Assembly: GCF_003012735.1 (NCBI RefSeq)
Contig: NZ_PXYI01000002.1
Span: forward strand, 186,001 to 250,000
Direction: 5' to 3'
Length of the DNA stretch: 64,000 nt
Origin: Allosphingosinicella deserti
GTDB taxonomy: Bacteria; Pseudomonadota; Alphaproteobacteria; Sphingomonadales; Sphingomonadaceae
Shown: in pieces, positions 18,486-29,995 of the stretch
Numbering within the stretch: the stretch's first letter is position 1
Layout: each line of letters begins with the position of its first letter
The notes under the pieces: model-generated
Database searches by the model: none
What the model was told of the DNA's origin: nothing
What the model saw: the letters and a program-made list of their open reading frames with translations, nothing else
Program-made: the position numbers and the translations under genes

Positions 18486-18566
18486 TTCACGGAAAAGGAC
18501 CTCGCCTTTCAGGCATCCTCTCCTAACAAACTTCAGGGCCGCTCCTCCCGGAGCGGCCCTTTTTTT
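18486..18566 (+). ncRNA. Candidate small RNA ending at an orphan terminator
   Basis: A weak promoter-like pair (TTGTAG, 18 bases, CACAAT) lies just upstream of about 18486. A transcript from there to the terminator would be about 80 bases. It contains a C/T-rich ATCCTCTCC stretch and a CTCCTCCC run at the top of the hairpin, anti-Shine-Dalgarno-like features seen in some alphaproteobacterial small RNAs. The promoter match is poor and the start is a guess; the terminator is the only firm part. Confidence 0.25.
18535..18566 (+). terminator. Strong intrinsic terminator, plus strand
   Basis: An 11-bp stem, AGGGCCGCTCC paired with GGAGCGGCCCT, has a 4-base loop and is followed by a run of T residues. 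It works only in the plus direction. The nearest plus-strand gene upstream (the broken SDR gene) ends more than 1 kb earlier, with lysR in between on the other strand. Confidence 0.85.
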
Positions 18567-18711
18567 GTCCTTCGGAGACCTGCAACGGGCGCGCACGTCC
18601 TCGGGGGCGATGTGCCGCCCACCCTTTTTTCGGCCCGGCGGAGCCTCTGACTGGCGCCGCCGTTCAGGCTTCCTATCTGTCGTGCCGTAACGATCAAGGA
18701 GACCCAAGCCG

Positions 18712-20983
<2,272 letters not shown>

Positions 20984-21009
<26 letters not shown>

Positions 21010-22252
21010 AGGCAATCCAGATTGCGAGTCCGATCATGACCAGGCTGACGACGGCGAACGGCAGCGGGAGCCATGCTCCGTAAAGCGCGACGCCTGCTGC
21101 CGGGGCGGCGATGTATGCAAGCCCGTTCACGGATGTGACCATCCCGGCGACGGCATTCTGTTCGGACCTGCGGACGGCAAGCGAGGCTCCGCTGGTGAAG
21201 CCCGGCCGAAACAGGCCGAAGCCGAGCGACGCGACGGCGAAACCGAGGCTGATGCCGTAAAGCGTATCGGCCAATCCGGTGGCGAGGGCACCGGTGGCGG
21301 CCACGAGCGCACCCCAGGATACCAGATGGCGCGGGCCAAGGCGCAGGCGGGGGATCAGCCCCCATTGGCCAAGCAAAGTCGCCGCAGCGCCGCCCATCAG
21401 CACGATTGCAATTGCGTGTTGCGCCTCTTCGATTGTCAGGCGCAGCCGATCGATCACGAGAAAGCCGATCACGCCGAGCAAGGCGGCATGGCCGTGGCCC
21501 CCGATGACGCCGATCACGAGCCATCGCCAGAGTCTCGGATCGCGCCATCGCAGCCGTGCGTCCGCTCCGTCATCGTCGATATGGTCCGGCCCTGAGGCGC
21601 CCTGCGCAGGGTAGTCGGCGATGCCGCCTCGCCCGGCGTGAAGCGGCGTGTCGTCTGGCAGGCGCGCGATCAATGCTGCAAGCACGACGACACCGATCGC
21701 CGCAAAGACGAAGAGAGGACCGGAGAGGCCGAGCGGTCGGAAGATGAACAAGGGTGCGAGCGCGGGGCCGATGATCGTGCCGAGACCGAAGGAGGAGGCG
21801 ATCGCGGCAAGGTTCCGGGTCCGGGACTCGCCATCGCTGCGGGCGGCGATATAGGCCTGGATTGCAGGCGGCGCGGCCGAGCCGAACATTCCGTAAATGG
21901 CCCGGCCGAACAGAAAGATGATGAAGACCAGGCTCGGCCCGATGAGGCCGCCGAGACCAGCTGCGAGCACGGCGCCGCACACCAGCATCGACGCGATGAA
22001 CCCCGAGAGACCCAGCCGCATCAAGGCGCGCCGTCCGCGCCGATCGGCGCGGCGGGCCCAGACGGGCGCCGTGGCGACCCAGATGACCGCTGATAGGCTG
22101 AACGCCACGGCGATCCAGATATCGGCTATCCCGAGATGGCGTCCGATGGCCGGCATGAGCGACTGGAGCGCCGTATTTCCGGCCGCGGCGACCAGCATCA
22201 CGGCGAAAAGCAGCCCGAATCGCTCTCTGGTAATGCCGCTTGCAATCGTCAT
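20984..22252 (-). CDS. MFS transporter
   Basis: The 422-residue protein has about 12 hydrophobic segments. The loop between helices 2 and 3 carries the MFS signature-like APVWARRADRRGRRALMRLG (family pattern G-x-x-x-D-R-x-G-R-R). The start is placed at ATG 22252 (MTIASGITRERF), just before the first helix; the frame is open upstream to 22663, but that part overlaps the divergent methyltransferase gene. The substrate is unknown. The 3' end overlaps the CDC48 gene. Confidence 0.85.
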
Positions 22253-22385
22253 CGGGGGGAAGGTCCCGGAAAAGATGCACTTTGTCCCGAAAACGTCAGA
22301 AATGTTCGTGGAACGCGCCTCGCCCTTGCCATCGGCGCGTTGATTTGCCAACGCATCGATCATCCAGGATTTCACAGGACGCGGC

Positions 22386-23009
22386 ATGACTCTTTCCGGC
22401 GAACAGGTACAGAGGTCGCGCGCATTTGCGCGGCGTGGGACCGGCAACCCGTTCTGGCACTTCCTCCGCGGCTTCATCAAGCATCCGGTGATGGTCGGGT
22501 CGATCATCCCCTCGTCGAAGACGCTGATCGATCGCATGCTCGATCCGGTCGATTGGGCGAATTGCAAATTGTTCGTCGAATATGGGCCCGGTGTCGGCAC
22601 CTTCACCCAGCATGTCCTCGACCGCATGACGCCGGACGCGACCCTGCTGACGATCGACACCAATCCTGATTTTACGGCCTATCTGGACGGCAAGTTCCGA
22701 GATTCGCGGCTGCAGGCGGTCACGGGTTCGGCGGCGGACGTCCGTCAGATCATGGCGGAACTCGGTTTCGACCATGCTGATTACATCCTCTCGGGCCTGC
22801 CTTTCTCGACGCTGCCGCCTGGCGTCGGCCCGGCCATTGCCGCGGCGACGGCGGATGCGCTCCGTCCCGGCGGCGCTTTCCTCGTCTATCAATTCTCGCC
22901 GAAGGTGCTGGATTTCCTCAAGCCGAACTTCGAGAGGATCGATCGTGGCTTCGAATGGGTGAACATCCCGCCGGCGCAGCTCTTCTGGTGCTGGAAAGAC
23001 GGCGAATAG
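22386..23009 (+). CDS. SAM-dependent methyltransferase, phospholipid N-methyltransferase-like
   Basis: The 207-residue class I methyltransferase has the SAM-binding motif VEYGPGVGTFT, the acidic LTIDTNPDF strand and LSGLPFSTLPPG, a motif shared by PmtA-type phospholipid N-methyltransferases and rRNA adenine dimethylases. The N-terminal stretch HFLRGFIKHPVMVGSIIPSS is typical of PmtA-like proteins that bind membranes. A role in phosphatidylcholine or methylated phosphatidylethanolamine synthesis is likely but not proven. The convergent phospholipase D/cardiolipin synthase-like gene fits a phospholipid theme. Confidence 0.78.
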   Translation: MTLSGEQVQRSRAFARRGTGNPFWHFLRGFIKHPVMVGSIIPSSKTLIDRMLDPVDWANCKLFVEYGPGVGTFTQHVLDRMTPDATLLTIDTNPDFTAYLDGKFRDSRLQAVTGSAADVRQIMAELGFDHADYILSGLPFSTLPPGVGPAIAAATADALRPGGAFLVYQFSPKVLDFLKPNFERIDRGFEWVNIPPAQLFWCWKDGE

Positions 23010-23021
23010 GCTGAAGCCGGG

Positions 23022-24179
23022 TCAGCGGCGGAAGTTCAATCGCCGCGCGATCCGGTAATCGGCGATCGCCACCAGGAAATAGGCCGCGGCCCACTTGAGC
23101 CGGGTGAACAAGGTTCGCGCGCGCCGGTGGCTTTCGAGCGTGATCTCGCGGCTGTCAGCCACTTCGCCATCCACGAAGCGCCGCATCTCTGCGGCAAATC
23201 CGGCATCCTCCACCCGCAGCATCATCTCAAGATTGAGGAACAAGCTGCGCATGTCGAAGTTCGCGGAGCCGATGTGGACGACGTCGTCAACCACGAACAA
23301 TTTGGTGTGAAGCTTGGTCGGCTGGTACTCGAAGATCTCGACGCCCCGCTTCAGCAGCCACCAATAGGTGTTCCGGGCCGCGCTGATCGTCGCATTGTTG
23401 TCGGATTTCGAGGCAGTGACCAGCCGTGTCCGGCCGCGCCGCGCGACACGCGACATTCGGCGGAGCATCCCGACGCTCGGCGCGAAATAGGCGGCCACGA
23501 CGTCGAGCCGGGTAGCGCTACGCATGTCGCGGCGAACCGCACGCGCCCAGGGAGATAGCCGCCGTGTCGGCCCGCCGAACAGCCAGTCGAGCCTGCCGTT
23601 GTCCACGCTATGCTGCTGCAGCATGCGCCGAAGCTCGCGGATTCGTCCGTGCGGCTGCGTCGCCCAGCCGAACAGATCATCGAAATAGCGGATCAGGCAC
23701 GTTACGCCGTCGCCTTCCACCTGAAGCCCCAGGTCGCGCCAGGCACCGGCCTCAATCGTGCCGAAATAATCATCGGAAATGTTGAAGCCACCGATGATGA
23801 CCTTTCGGCCATCGGCAAGGGCAAGCTTCTGATGATTGCGAAGCAGATAGCGCCGGCCCCATTTCGGAATGAAGGTGCAGAAGGATGCCGGACTGTCGAC
23901 CAGCGGCTCGAAAAACTCGCGGTTGGGGGTCGATCCGAAGCCGTCGACGAGGAGCCACACCTTCACCCCTCGGTTGGCGGCGGCGATCAGCGCGTCCCGA
24001 ACGCGGGTTCCGGATTCGTCGTCGAGAAACATGTAATACAGGAAACGAAGACTCTCTTGCGCATCCTCGATCAACGCGATGAGCGCCGCCAGCCGGGCCG
24101 GCCCATCCGCGATCAGGGTCAGGCGATTGCCCTCGACGTCGGTCGCGACGACCTCTCTTCCGGGCATCATTTCGGTCAT
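23022..24179 (-). CDS. Phospholipase D family protein, cardiolipin synthase-like
   Basis: Two HKD motifs are present, HQKLALAD with its GGFNISDDYF follow-up (about residue 116) and HTKLFVVD with GSANFDMRS (about 291), as in cardiolipin synthases and other PLD-type phosphatidyltransferases. It lacks the two N-terminal membrane helices of ClsA, resembling ClsB-type or PLD-like enzymes. A C-terminal amphipathic, basic segment may bind membrane. I start at ATG 24179; an in-frame GTG three codons upstream (24188) is also possible. It converges with the PmtA-like methyltransferase. Confidence 0.85.
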   Translation of the reverse strand: MTEMMPGREVVATDVEGNRLTLIADGPARLAALIALIEDAQESLRFLYYMFLDDESGTRVRDALIAAANRGVKVWLLVDGFGSTPNREFFEPLVDSPASFCTFIPKWGRRYLLRNHQKLALADGRKVIIGGFNISDDYFGTIEAGAWRDLGLQVEGDGVTCLIRYFDDLFGWATQPHGRIRELRRMLQQHSVDNGRLDWLFGGPTRRLSPWARAVRRDMRSATRLDVVAAYFAPSVGMLRRMSRVARRGRTRLVTASKSDNNATISAARNTYWWLLKRGVEIFEYQPTKLHTKLFVVDDVVHIGSANFDMRSLFLNLEMMLRVEDAGFAAEMRRFVDGEVADSREITLESHRRARTLFTRLKWAAAYFLVAIADYRIARRLNFRR

Positions 24180-24229
24180 CGACGGCACATGCTAGCCGCT
24201 CGGTCAGAGCGCAAGCCCTTCCGGCAACG

Positions 24230-24258
24230 TTGACAATCGTCCCCCTCGTGATTAGCTG
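24230..24258 (+). promoter_or_regulatory. Candidate sigma70 promoter of rpoZ
   Basis: A perfect -35 hexamer TTGACA at 24230-24235 is followed after 17 bases by TAGCTG, a weak -10. It sits about 40 bases before the rpoZ ATG. Confidence 0.45.
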
Positions 24259-24299
24259 CTCCTTTCACCCACAGCCTCAGTTTTGAGCGGAGCTGCTTC

Positions 24300-24641
24300 A
24301 TGGCGCGCGTTACCGTCGAAGATTGCGTCGACAAGATCCCGAACCGGTTCGATCTCGTTCTGCTGGCGGCGCAACGCGCCCGGCAGATCTCCGGGGGTGC
24401 TGATCTCACCCTCGATCGCGATCGCGACAAGAATCCCGTCGTTGCCCTGCGTGAGATCGCGGAAGAGACGGTGCGTCCCAAGCAGCTGACCGAAGCGCTG
24501 GTCGGCAATCTGCAGCGCGTCCAGATCGACGACGACGAGGCTCCGGATGAAGTCGGCTCCCTGAGCGCGTCTGCCGAGGCGCTGCGTCTGACCGCCGCGG
24601 CTCCGCCCCGCAACAACAATGCGGGCGGAGACTACGAGTAA
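24300..24641 (+). CDS. rpoZ: DNA-directed RNA polymerase omega subunit
   Basis: The 113-residue protein starts with the omega signature [20 protein letters not shown], followed by [10 protein letters not shown] and [11 protein letters not shown], residues that contact the beta-prime subunit and, in proteobacteria, help form a ppGpp site. The C-terminal tail is low-complexity. The relA gene for ppGpp turnover lies 0.7 kb downstream, as in many alphaproteobacteria. It ends in its own terminator. Confidence 0.96.
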   Translation: MARVTVEDCVDKIPNRFDLVLLAAQRARQISGGADLTLDRDRDKNPVVALREIAEETVRPKQLTEALVGNLQRVQIDDDEAPDEVGSLSASAEALRLTAAAPPRNNNAGGDYE

Positions 24642-24648
24642 GCGAAAG

Positions 24649-24678
24649 GCTCCGGATCCCGCGATCCGGAGCTGTTTT
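24649..24678 (+). terminator. Intrinsic terminator after rpoZ
   Basis: A 10-bp perfect stem, GCTCCGGATC paired with GATCCGGAGC, has a 4-base loop and is followed by TGTTTT. It begins eight bases after the rpoZ stop codon. Confidence 0.8.
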
Positions 24679-24779
24679 GTCTGACAGCGGGGAACATCGG
24701 AATCGTCGAATTGCGGCTCGCATTTTCGTCGATGTCCCGCAAGGTCCCGGGTTTCCCGACGCGCATGCGTTGAAACGGC

Positions 24780-25262
24780 TCAGGCGGCGTCCTGTGTCCG
24801 CACCGCATCCCGTTCCACCCATTCCATATCATCGGCGGTGAGCACACGCCCGTCGACGGCGCGGACGAGCATCGGTGCGATCGGCCGGCGCGTGTCGCGA
24901 TCGACGAGCACCAGGCTGCTCGGCCCCTCCGCCACCCAGCGTTCCCCCCATTGCCGCAGCGCGATCAGCACGGGCATCAATTCCTGGCCCTTGTCCGTCA
25001 ATCGATATGCGACGCGGCGGCGATCGGTCGGATCCGGCTCGCGCCTCAGGATGCCATGCTCGACGAGCCGGCCAAGGCGGTTTGACAATATGTTGCGGGC
25101 GATTCCGAGCGTCGATTGAAATTCCTCGAAATGCTCGAGACCGTTGAACGCGGCCCTGAGAATCAGGAAGGACCAGCGTTCGCCGACCACCTCCAGCGCT
25201 GCGGCGATGCCGCAGCCCGTGAACAATTCCCTTAGTTGCTCCGCGCGGGTCATGGCGTTCAT
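24780..25262 (-). CDS. HxlR family winged-helix transcriptional regulator
   Basis: The 160-residue protein has the HxlR layout: a Cys near the N-terminus (FTGCGIAAAL) before VVGERWSFLILRAAFNGLEHFEEFQ (read as two adjoining pieces), then the recognition region GIARNILSNRLGRLVEHGIL and the wing YRLTDKGQELMPVL. HxlR proteins often sense redox or small electrophiles through the Cys. About 45 extra residues follow the domain. It is divergent from relA across a 108-base gap and may control a gene outside this window or itself. Confidence 0.9.
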   Translation of the reverse strand: MNAMTRAEQLRELFTGCGIAAALEVVGERWSFLILRAAFNGLEHFEEFQSTLGIARNILSNRLGRLVEHGILRREPDPTDRRRVAYRLTDKGQELMPVLIALRQWGERWVAEGPSSLVLVDRDTRRPIAPMLVRAVDGRVLTADDMEWVERDAVRTQDAA

Positions 25263-25370
25263 GGGCCTGGTTTTTTTCCTCTCGCCTTATGGTTCCCGCG
25301 ATTAGTGGCATAATGCAAGCGGCAAGATTCATCGGCGGTAAATGTTTGCCGATTGCGGCCTCTGGAGCAC

Positions 25371-27503
25371 ATGATCGGGCTTGCAACCGAACAGCCCCGC
25401 ACCCAATGTCGCCCTGTGCTGAGGCAATATGAACTCCTTGAGAAGGTAAGGGGCTACGATCCCGACGCCGACGAGGCGATGATAAACCGCGCCTACGTCT
25501 TTTCGATGAAAGCCCATGGCAGCCAGACGAGGGCATCGGGCGATCCCTATTTCAGCCATCCGATCGAGGTGGCCGGTATTCTCACCGATCTCCACCTCGA
25601 CGACGAGACCATCGTCACCGCCATACTCCATGATACGATCGAGGACACGGTCGCGACGCACGAGGAGATCGAGCGGCTGTTCGGACCGAACATCGCGCGC
25701 CTGGTCGACGGCGTCACCAAATTGTCGAAGATCGAGGCGCAGAGCGAGAGCCAGCGTGCGGCCGAGAATCTCCGCAAGTTCCTCCTCGCGATGTCCGGCG
25801 ATATCCGGGTCCTGCTCGTCAAGCTGGCCGATCGCCTGCACAATATGCGCACGCTCCACTTCATCTCGAACCCGGACAAGCGCAAGCGGATCGCGCGGGA
25901 GACGATGGACATCTATGCGCCGCTGGCTGAGCGGATCGGCATGTACGAGTTCATGACCGAAATGCAGACGCTCTCGTTCCGCGAGCTCGAGCCCGATGCC
26001 TATGCGTCGATCTCCCGGCGGCTGGAGCAATTGCACAAGGGCGAGGGCGATCTGATCGAGCGGATCGCCCGCGGCATCAAGGCGCATCTGGAGGCGAACG
26101 GAGTCGAGGCCGAGGTCCAGGGCCGCGAGAAGCATCCATATTCGATCTGGCGCAAGATGGCCGAGCGCCATGTCAGCTTCGAGCAATTGTCGGATGTGAT
26201 GGCGTTTCGCGCCATCGTCTCTAGCAACGAGGAATGCTATCGCACGCTCGGTCTGGTTCACCGCCGATGGCCGATGGTGCCGGGGCGGTTCAAGGACTTC
26301 ATATCCACTCCAAAGCGCAACGGCTATCAGTCGCTGCACACCACCGTCATCCATGACGAGCAGATGCGCATCGAGATCCAGATTCGGGACCGCGAGATGC
26401 ATGCCCGCGCCGAGCACGGCCTTGCCGCCCATTGGGCCTACAAGGAGGGGAAGGCGGCCGCGTCGACTCAGCATCCGTGGATCAGCGACCTGATCGAGAT
26501 CCTTGAACATGCGCAGAGCGCCGAGGAACTGCTCGAACATACCCGCATGGCTATGTACCAGGACCGGATCTTCGCCTTCACGCCGAAGGGCGAACTGATT
26601 CAGTTGCCCAAGGGCGCCACTCCGGTCGATTTCGCTTATGCGGTGCACACCGACCTCGGCGACCAGACCGTGGGCGCCAAGATCAATGGCCGGGTCATGC
26701 CCCTCCGCACGCCGCTCGAGAATGGCGATCAGGTCGAGATTCTCGTCTCGAAGGCGCAGCATCCCCAGCCCGGCTGGCTCAGCTTCGTGGTCACCGGCAA
26801 GGCGCGGGCCAAGATCCGCCGCTTCGTCAAATCGAAGGAGCGCGAGGAGACGGTCTCGCTTGGTCGCAAGATCTTCGACGAAATCGTCCAGAGGCTGCCG
26901 AATGCGCTCGGCTGGGAAGCCATGGCGGAAGCGCTGAAGCGCTTGAACATTCACGACGACGATGCGCTGATGGAGGCGATCGCGCTCAAGCGCATCTCCG
27001 ATGTCTCGGTGATGGAAGCGCTGATCCCCGGCTCCACCAGCACCGCCGGCGTGAAGCCACCGCCGCAGCGGACCGCGATTTCGATCAAGGGCCTGACCCC
27101 GGGAGTCGCCTTCCAGCTCGCGCCGTGCTGCCACCCGATTCCGGGAGACCGGATCGTCGGACTTCGACGGGAGGGGGCGGAGATCGAGGTGCACATGATC
27201 GGCTGCGAGCGGCTCGCTGACGGCATCGATGCCGATTGGGTGGACCTTGCTTGGGGCGACGAGTCCGACGGCGGCGCCGCCCGGCTTTGCGTGGTGATCC
27301 GCAACGAGCCTGGCTCACTTGCGGTCGTTGCCGGCGTGCTCGGCAGCCATGGCGCCAACATCGTCAGCATGGAGCAGATCAGCCGCGACGGCAGCTTCCA
27401 TACCTTCCACCTCGACATCGAGGTGCATGACGTTCAGCATCTCATGCGGATCATCGCCGCGCTGCGCGCGACCGACGTCGTTGCCAGCGCCGAGCGCCTT
27501 TGA
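25371..27503 (+). CDS. relA: Bifunctional (p)ppGpp synthetase/hydrolase RelA/SpoT (Rsh)
   Basis: This long RSH enzyme makes and degrades (p)ppGpp. It has an N-terminal HD hydrolase domain with YFSHPIEVAGIL and ILHDTIEDT (intact HD), a synthetase domain with RFKDFISTPKRNGYQSLHT, a TGS domain (IFAFTPKGELIQLPKGATPV) and a C-terminal ACT domain. Intact HD and synthetase motifs indicate a bifunctional Rsh. I use ATG 25371 because TGGAG sits five bases upstream; a GTG at 25416 (then LRQYELLEKV) matches the start seen in many homologues. The next gene begins within 12 bases. Confidence 0.95.
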   Translation: MIGLATEQPRTQCRPVLRQYELLEKVRGYDPDADEAMINRAYVFSMKAHGSQTRASGDPYFSHPIEVAGILTDLHLDDETIVTAILHDTIEDTVATHEEIERLFGPNIARLVDGVTKLSKIEAQSESQRAAENLRKFLLAMSGDIRVLLVKLADRLHNMRTLHFISNPDKRKRIARETMDIYAPLAERIGMYEFMTEMQTLSFRELEPDAYASISRRLEQLHKGEGDLIERIARGIKAHLEANGVEAEVQGREKHPYSIWRKMAERHVSFEQLSDVMAFRAIVSSNEECYRTLGLVHRRWPMVPGRFKDFISTPKRNGYQSLHTTVIHDEQMRIEIQIRDREMHARAEHGLAAHWAYKEGKAAASTQHPWISDLIEILEHAQSAEELLEHTRMAMYQDRIFAFTPKGELIQLPKGATPVDFAYAVHTDLGDQTVGAKINGRVMPLRTPLENGDQVEILVSKAQHPQPGWLSFVVTGKARAKIRRFVKSKEREETVSLGRKIFDEIVQRLPNALGWEAMAEALKRLNIHDDDALMEAIALKRISDVSVMEALIPGSTSTAGVKPPPQRTAISIKGLTPGVAFQLAPCCHPIPGDRIVGLRREGAEIEVHMIGCERLADGIDADWVDLAWGDESDGGAARLCVVIRNEPGSLAVVAGVLGSHGANIVSMEQISRDGSFHTFHLDIEVHDVQHLMRIIAALRATDVVASAERL

Positions 27504-27514
27504 TGGAGATTGTG

Positions 27515-27988
27515 ATGCAGATTATCGATCGCCGTATCATGCTCCGAGTGCTCGCCGGCGGCGCGATCGCCCCCGTCTTTGCCGGGCCGGTTTCGGCAGC
27601 AGAGGCGGGGCCGTTCGCGATGTGGCGCGATCCCGGCTGCGGCTGCTGTCTTGCATGGGCGGCGCGGATCGAAGCCGCTTTCGGCCGCAAATTGCGGATA
27701 ACCGATTCGCCGGACATGGCGGCTGTGAAGCACAAATACGGGGTGCCGGACGATCTGCGCTCCTGCCACACGGGGCTGATCGGCTCGATCGTGGTTGAAG
27801 GCCATGTTCCGCCGGATGACATCAAGCGCCTGATCGCGGGGCGCATCCCGAACGTGAAGGGCCTCGCCGTGCCCGGCATGCCGGCCGGAAGTCCGGGCAT
27901 GGATGTCGGTCACACGCAGAAGGATCCTTATGAGGTGATCGCGTTTTCGGCGGCAGGAAAGCGCTCCGTGTTCGCGCGGCACCGCTGA
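27515..27988 (+). CDS. DUF411 family protein, predicted exported metal-binding protein
   Basis: The 157-residue protein has a signal peptide (IMLRVLAGGAIAPVFAGPVSA) and a DUF411 domain with MWRDPGCGCCLAWA, a Cys-x-Cys-Cys cluster, then LRSCHTG and GHVPPDDIKRLI. The family is usually found with copper or other metal-resistance genes. The start at 27515 follows GGAG by five bases; an ATG at 27503 overlaps the relA stop. It lies between relA and kynA in one direction, with only four bases before kynA, so the three may form a transcript although their roles look unrelated. Confidence 0.85.
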   Translation: MQIIDRRIMLRVLAGGAIAPVFAGPVSAAEAGPFAMWRDPGCGCCLAWAARIEAAFGRKLRITDSPDMAAVKHKYGVPDDLRSCHTGLIGSIVVEGHVPPDDIKRLIAGRIPNVKGLAVPGMPAGSPGMDVGHTQKDPYEVIAFSAAGKRSVFARHR

Positions 27989-27992
27989 CGCA

Positions 27993-28793
27993 ATGGCCGA
28001 CGACCCGAAACCGATGACCTATGGCGGCTATCTCGCGCTCGACGGGATATTGGGCGCCCAGCACCCTGTCTCCGAGCACCATGATGAAATGCTGTTCGTC
28101 ATCATCCATCAGACCAAGGAGCTCTGGCTAAAGCAGATCCTTCGCGAGGTGGCGCTCTCGCGGGAGCTCATCCGGTCCGATTCCCTGATCCAGGTTCACA
28201 AGAGCCTGTCGCGCGTATCGCGCATTCAGGCGGTGATGACGCTCAGCTGGGACGTACTGGCGACGATGACGCCGTCTGATTATTCCAGTTTCAGGGCGGT
28301 GCTCGGCGGAAGCTCCGGTTTTCAATCCTATCAGTTCCGCGAGTTCGAATATCGGCTCGGGCTCAAGGACGGCGGGCATCTCCGCTTCCAGGAGGAGGGC
28401 TCGGCACCACACGACGCCTTGGTTGCAGCGCTCGAGGCGCCCAGCCTGTGGGATGAAGCGAACATGGCGCTGGGGCGCGCCGGGTTCGTGCTTCCGCCGG
28501 AGGCGCTCGCCCGTGACTGGCGGGGGGCTTATGTCGCCAGCGAAGGTGTCGAAGCGGCATGGGCGGAAGTCTATCGAGACACGGCGCGCTGGTGGCCGCT
28601 GTACCAGCTCGCCGAGAAGCTGGTCGACATCGATGATGCCCTCGCCACTTGGCGGCACAAGCATGTCGTTACGGTCGAGCGGATCATCGGCGCCAAGCGT
28701 GGTACCGGCGGGACGGCTGGAGTCGCCTATTTGCAGTCGACGATCGGCAAGCGCGCCTTCCCCGAACTTTGGTCGCTGCGCACCCGTATCTGA
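27993..28793 (+). CDS. kynA: Tryptophan 2,3-dioxygenase
   Basis: The 266-residue heme enzyme opens the indole ring of tryptophan to N-formylkynurenine, the first step of the kynurenine pathway. Conserved features are MTYGGYLALDGILGAQHPVS at the start, HHDEMLFVIIHQTKELWLKQ (active-site His), SSGFQSYQFREFEYRLG and the C-terminal heme-ligand region TWRHKHVVTVERIIGAKRGT with GTGGTAGVAYL. The length is normal for bacterial TDO. No other kynurenine-pathway gene is adjacent. Confidence 0.95.
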   Translation: MADDPKPMTYGGYLALDGILGAQHPVSEHHDEMLFVIIHQTKELWLKQILREVALSRELIRSDSLIQVHKSLSRVSRIQAVMTLSWDVLATMTPSDYSSFRAVLGGSSGFQSYQFREFEYRLGLKDGGHLRFQEEGSAPHDALVAALEAPSLWDEANMALGRAGFVLPPEALARDWRGAYVASEGVEAAWAEVYRDTARWWPLYQLAEKLVDIDDALATWRHKHVVTVERIIGAKRGTGGTAGVAYLQSTIGKRAFPELWSLRTRI

Positions 28794-28859
28794 TCGCCGG
28801 CGGTGCGGCGGGTTTGAGGACGTCTGGAGCCAAGCCGCCTGAGATCAGCGAGTCCGGAA

Positions 28860-29852
28860 TCAGGGCGTCGGGGCAGCCTGGGCCAGCGCTGCAATTTCCT
28901 CACGCGTGATCCGCTCACGCACCGACAGGCTCGGATGGGTCCGGAAGATCTGCGGCAGCGCGTCGTACCGGCCGAGATAGCGGCGCCAGAACGGGATCGC
29001 AGCGTTGACGTCATAACCGGCCCGCCACACCAGACGGATTCCGAACCGGTCCGCTTCCTCTTCGGTCTTCCAGACTCGCGAGGCGTTCTTGCCGATCCCG
29101 CGGAATATGCCCTTTCGCGGCACGCCCTGATCATCGAGCAGGTCGGGATGCTTCAAGATGTTGTGAGACAGTTCGTGCCCGAGAACGACAGCGACCTCGT
29201 CGTCGCTCTTCAGGAAATCGAGCATCGCCGTGGTCATGATCACGGTCGATCCGCTGGCGAAGGCATTCACCTGGGTCGATCGAGCGAGACGAACCTTGCC
29301 GTAGCAGCCGGGCTCCGAATCAAGCGTGACCTCGATCGATTGGCCGGCGCGCAGAACCTTGAGGGGCACCGGGCCTTGGCGGAGTGCCGCCTCCAGCCGC
29401 GCTTCCTCGGCCTCTACGCGCTTGCGCCACACCGTCCGCTTGGCCTCGGCAGCAATCACCGCGCCGCTGGTGAGCGGTTGGCCACCGATCGTGAGGAGGA
29501 CGTCGCCCGCCTTCAATCCGGCGCGAGCTGCCGGCGTGTCCGCCAGAACGGTGAGAATGCCGGGACCACGATTGAGTGCATAGCGCTCGATCATCAGCGC
29601 CCGGTCGGCAAGACCGTATTCGGCAAGGTGGTGGAACAGCATGCCGGTAAGTGGGTGCGTTTCCGGGCACAGGGCCTTGCCCATCCGCGCCAGACGATAG
29701 GCGATCGCGGCCACCCGGGCGTCGCTCTCCCGCAGCGTGGAGGCAACGAGAGGAGCGGGCAGCGGCTGGGCCTGAGCCTGCGGGACCGGCAACGACACCG
29801 CCGATGCTGCGACGAGCGCCAAGCAAGCGGCACGGGCCGGGAAGCGAGTCAC
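28860..29852 (-). CDS. M48 family metallopeptidase with PDZ domain, periplasmic
   Basis: The 330-residue protein has a signal peptide (ending VPQAQA), a PDZ domain (NRGPGILTVLADTPAARAGL, then GDVLLTIGG) and an M48 zinc-protease domain with HELSH near 230 and the third ligand in EEEADRFG. The C-terminal TPR region of BepA is absent. It probably acts in periplasmic protein quality control. I use GTG 29852 (V-T-R-F-P as MTRFP), because the first ATG at 29963 lies inside the terminator of the upstream gene; GTG 29864 is also possible. Confidence 0.83.
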   Translation of the reverse strand: MTRFPARAACLALVAASAVSLPVPQAQAQPLPAPLVASTLRESDARVAAIAYRLARMGKALCPETHPLTGMLFHHLAEYGLADRALMIERYALNRGPGILTVLADTPAARAGLKAGDVLLTIGGQPLTSGAVIAAEAKRTVWRKRVEAEEARLEAALRQGPVPLKVLRAGQSIEVTLDSEPGCYGKVRLARSTQVNAFASGSTVIMTTAMLDFLKSDDEVAVVLGHELSHNILKHPDLLDDQGVPRKGIFRGIGKNASRVWKTEEEADRFGIRLVWRAGYDVNAAIPFWRRYLGRYDALPQIFRTHPSLSVRERITREEIAALAQAAPTP

Positions 29853-29937
29853 GAGCGAGAACACAAGGGAAGCGGCATCCCGGAATAGGCGCGATAGAGT
29901 GAAGTCATAGCATTCGACCAACGCCGGCGGCGGGCAC

Positions 29938-29970
29938 AAAAAAGGGCCGGATGAACACGTCACCCGGCCC
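29938..29970 (-). terminator. Intrinsic terminator, minus strand
   Basis: On the minus strand GGGCCGG and CCGGCCC pair across a 13-base loop and are followed by TTTTTT. It ends the transcript of the small acidic-tail membrane protein gene 26 bases upstream. Confidence 0.85.
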
Positions 29971-29995
29971 CAATTCGTCTTTATTCGAGCACCCG

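Larger units (their letters stand above)
18339..18711. other. 373-base intergenic region between lysR and the CDC48-like gene
   Basis: No convincing protein gene is seen on either strand. It holds the lysR promoter (minus), the CDC48 promoter with an AAGGAG 11 bases before its ATG, and a strong plus-strand terminator at 18535-18566 that no upstream plus-strand gene explains. A short RNA ending there is possible. Confidence 0.5.

Noticed and set aside
25329-27194. 621-codon open frame on the minus strand opposite relA
   Set aside because: Mirror of the relA codons; no family features and no ribosome-binding site, and RelA motifs are complete on the plus strand.
29853-29963. Longer N-terminus for the M48 protease starting at ATG 29963
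   Set aside because: That codon lies inside the T-run hairpin terminator of the upstream gene, and the extension precedes a good signal peptide, so an internal GTG is preferred.
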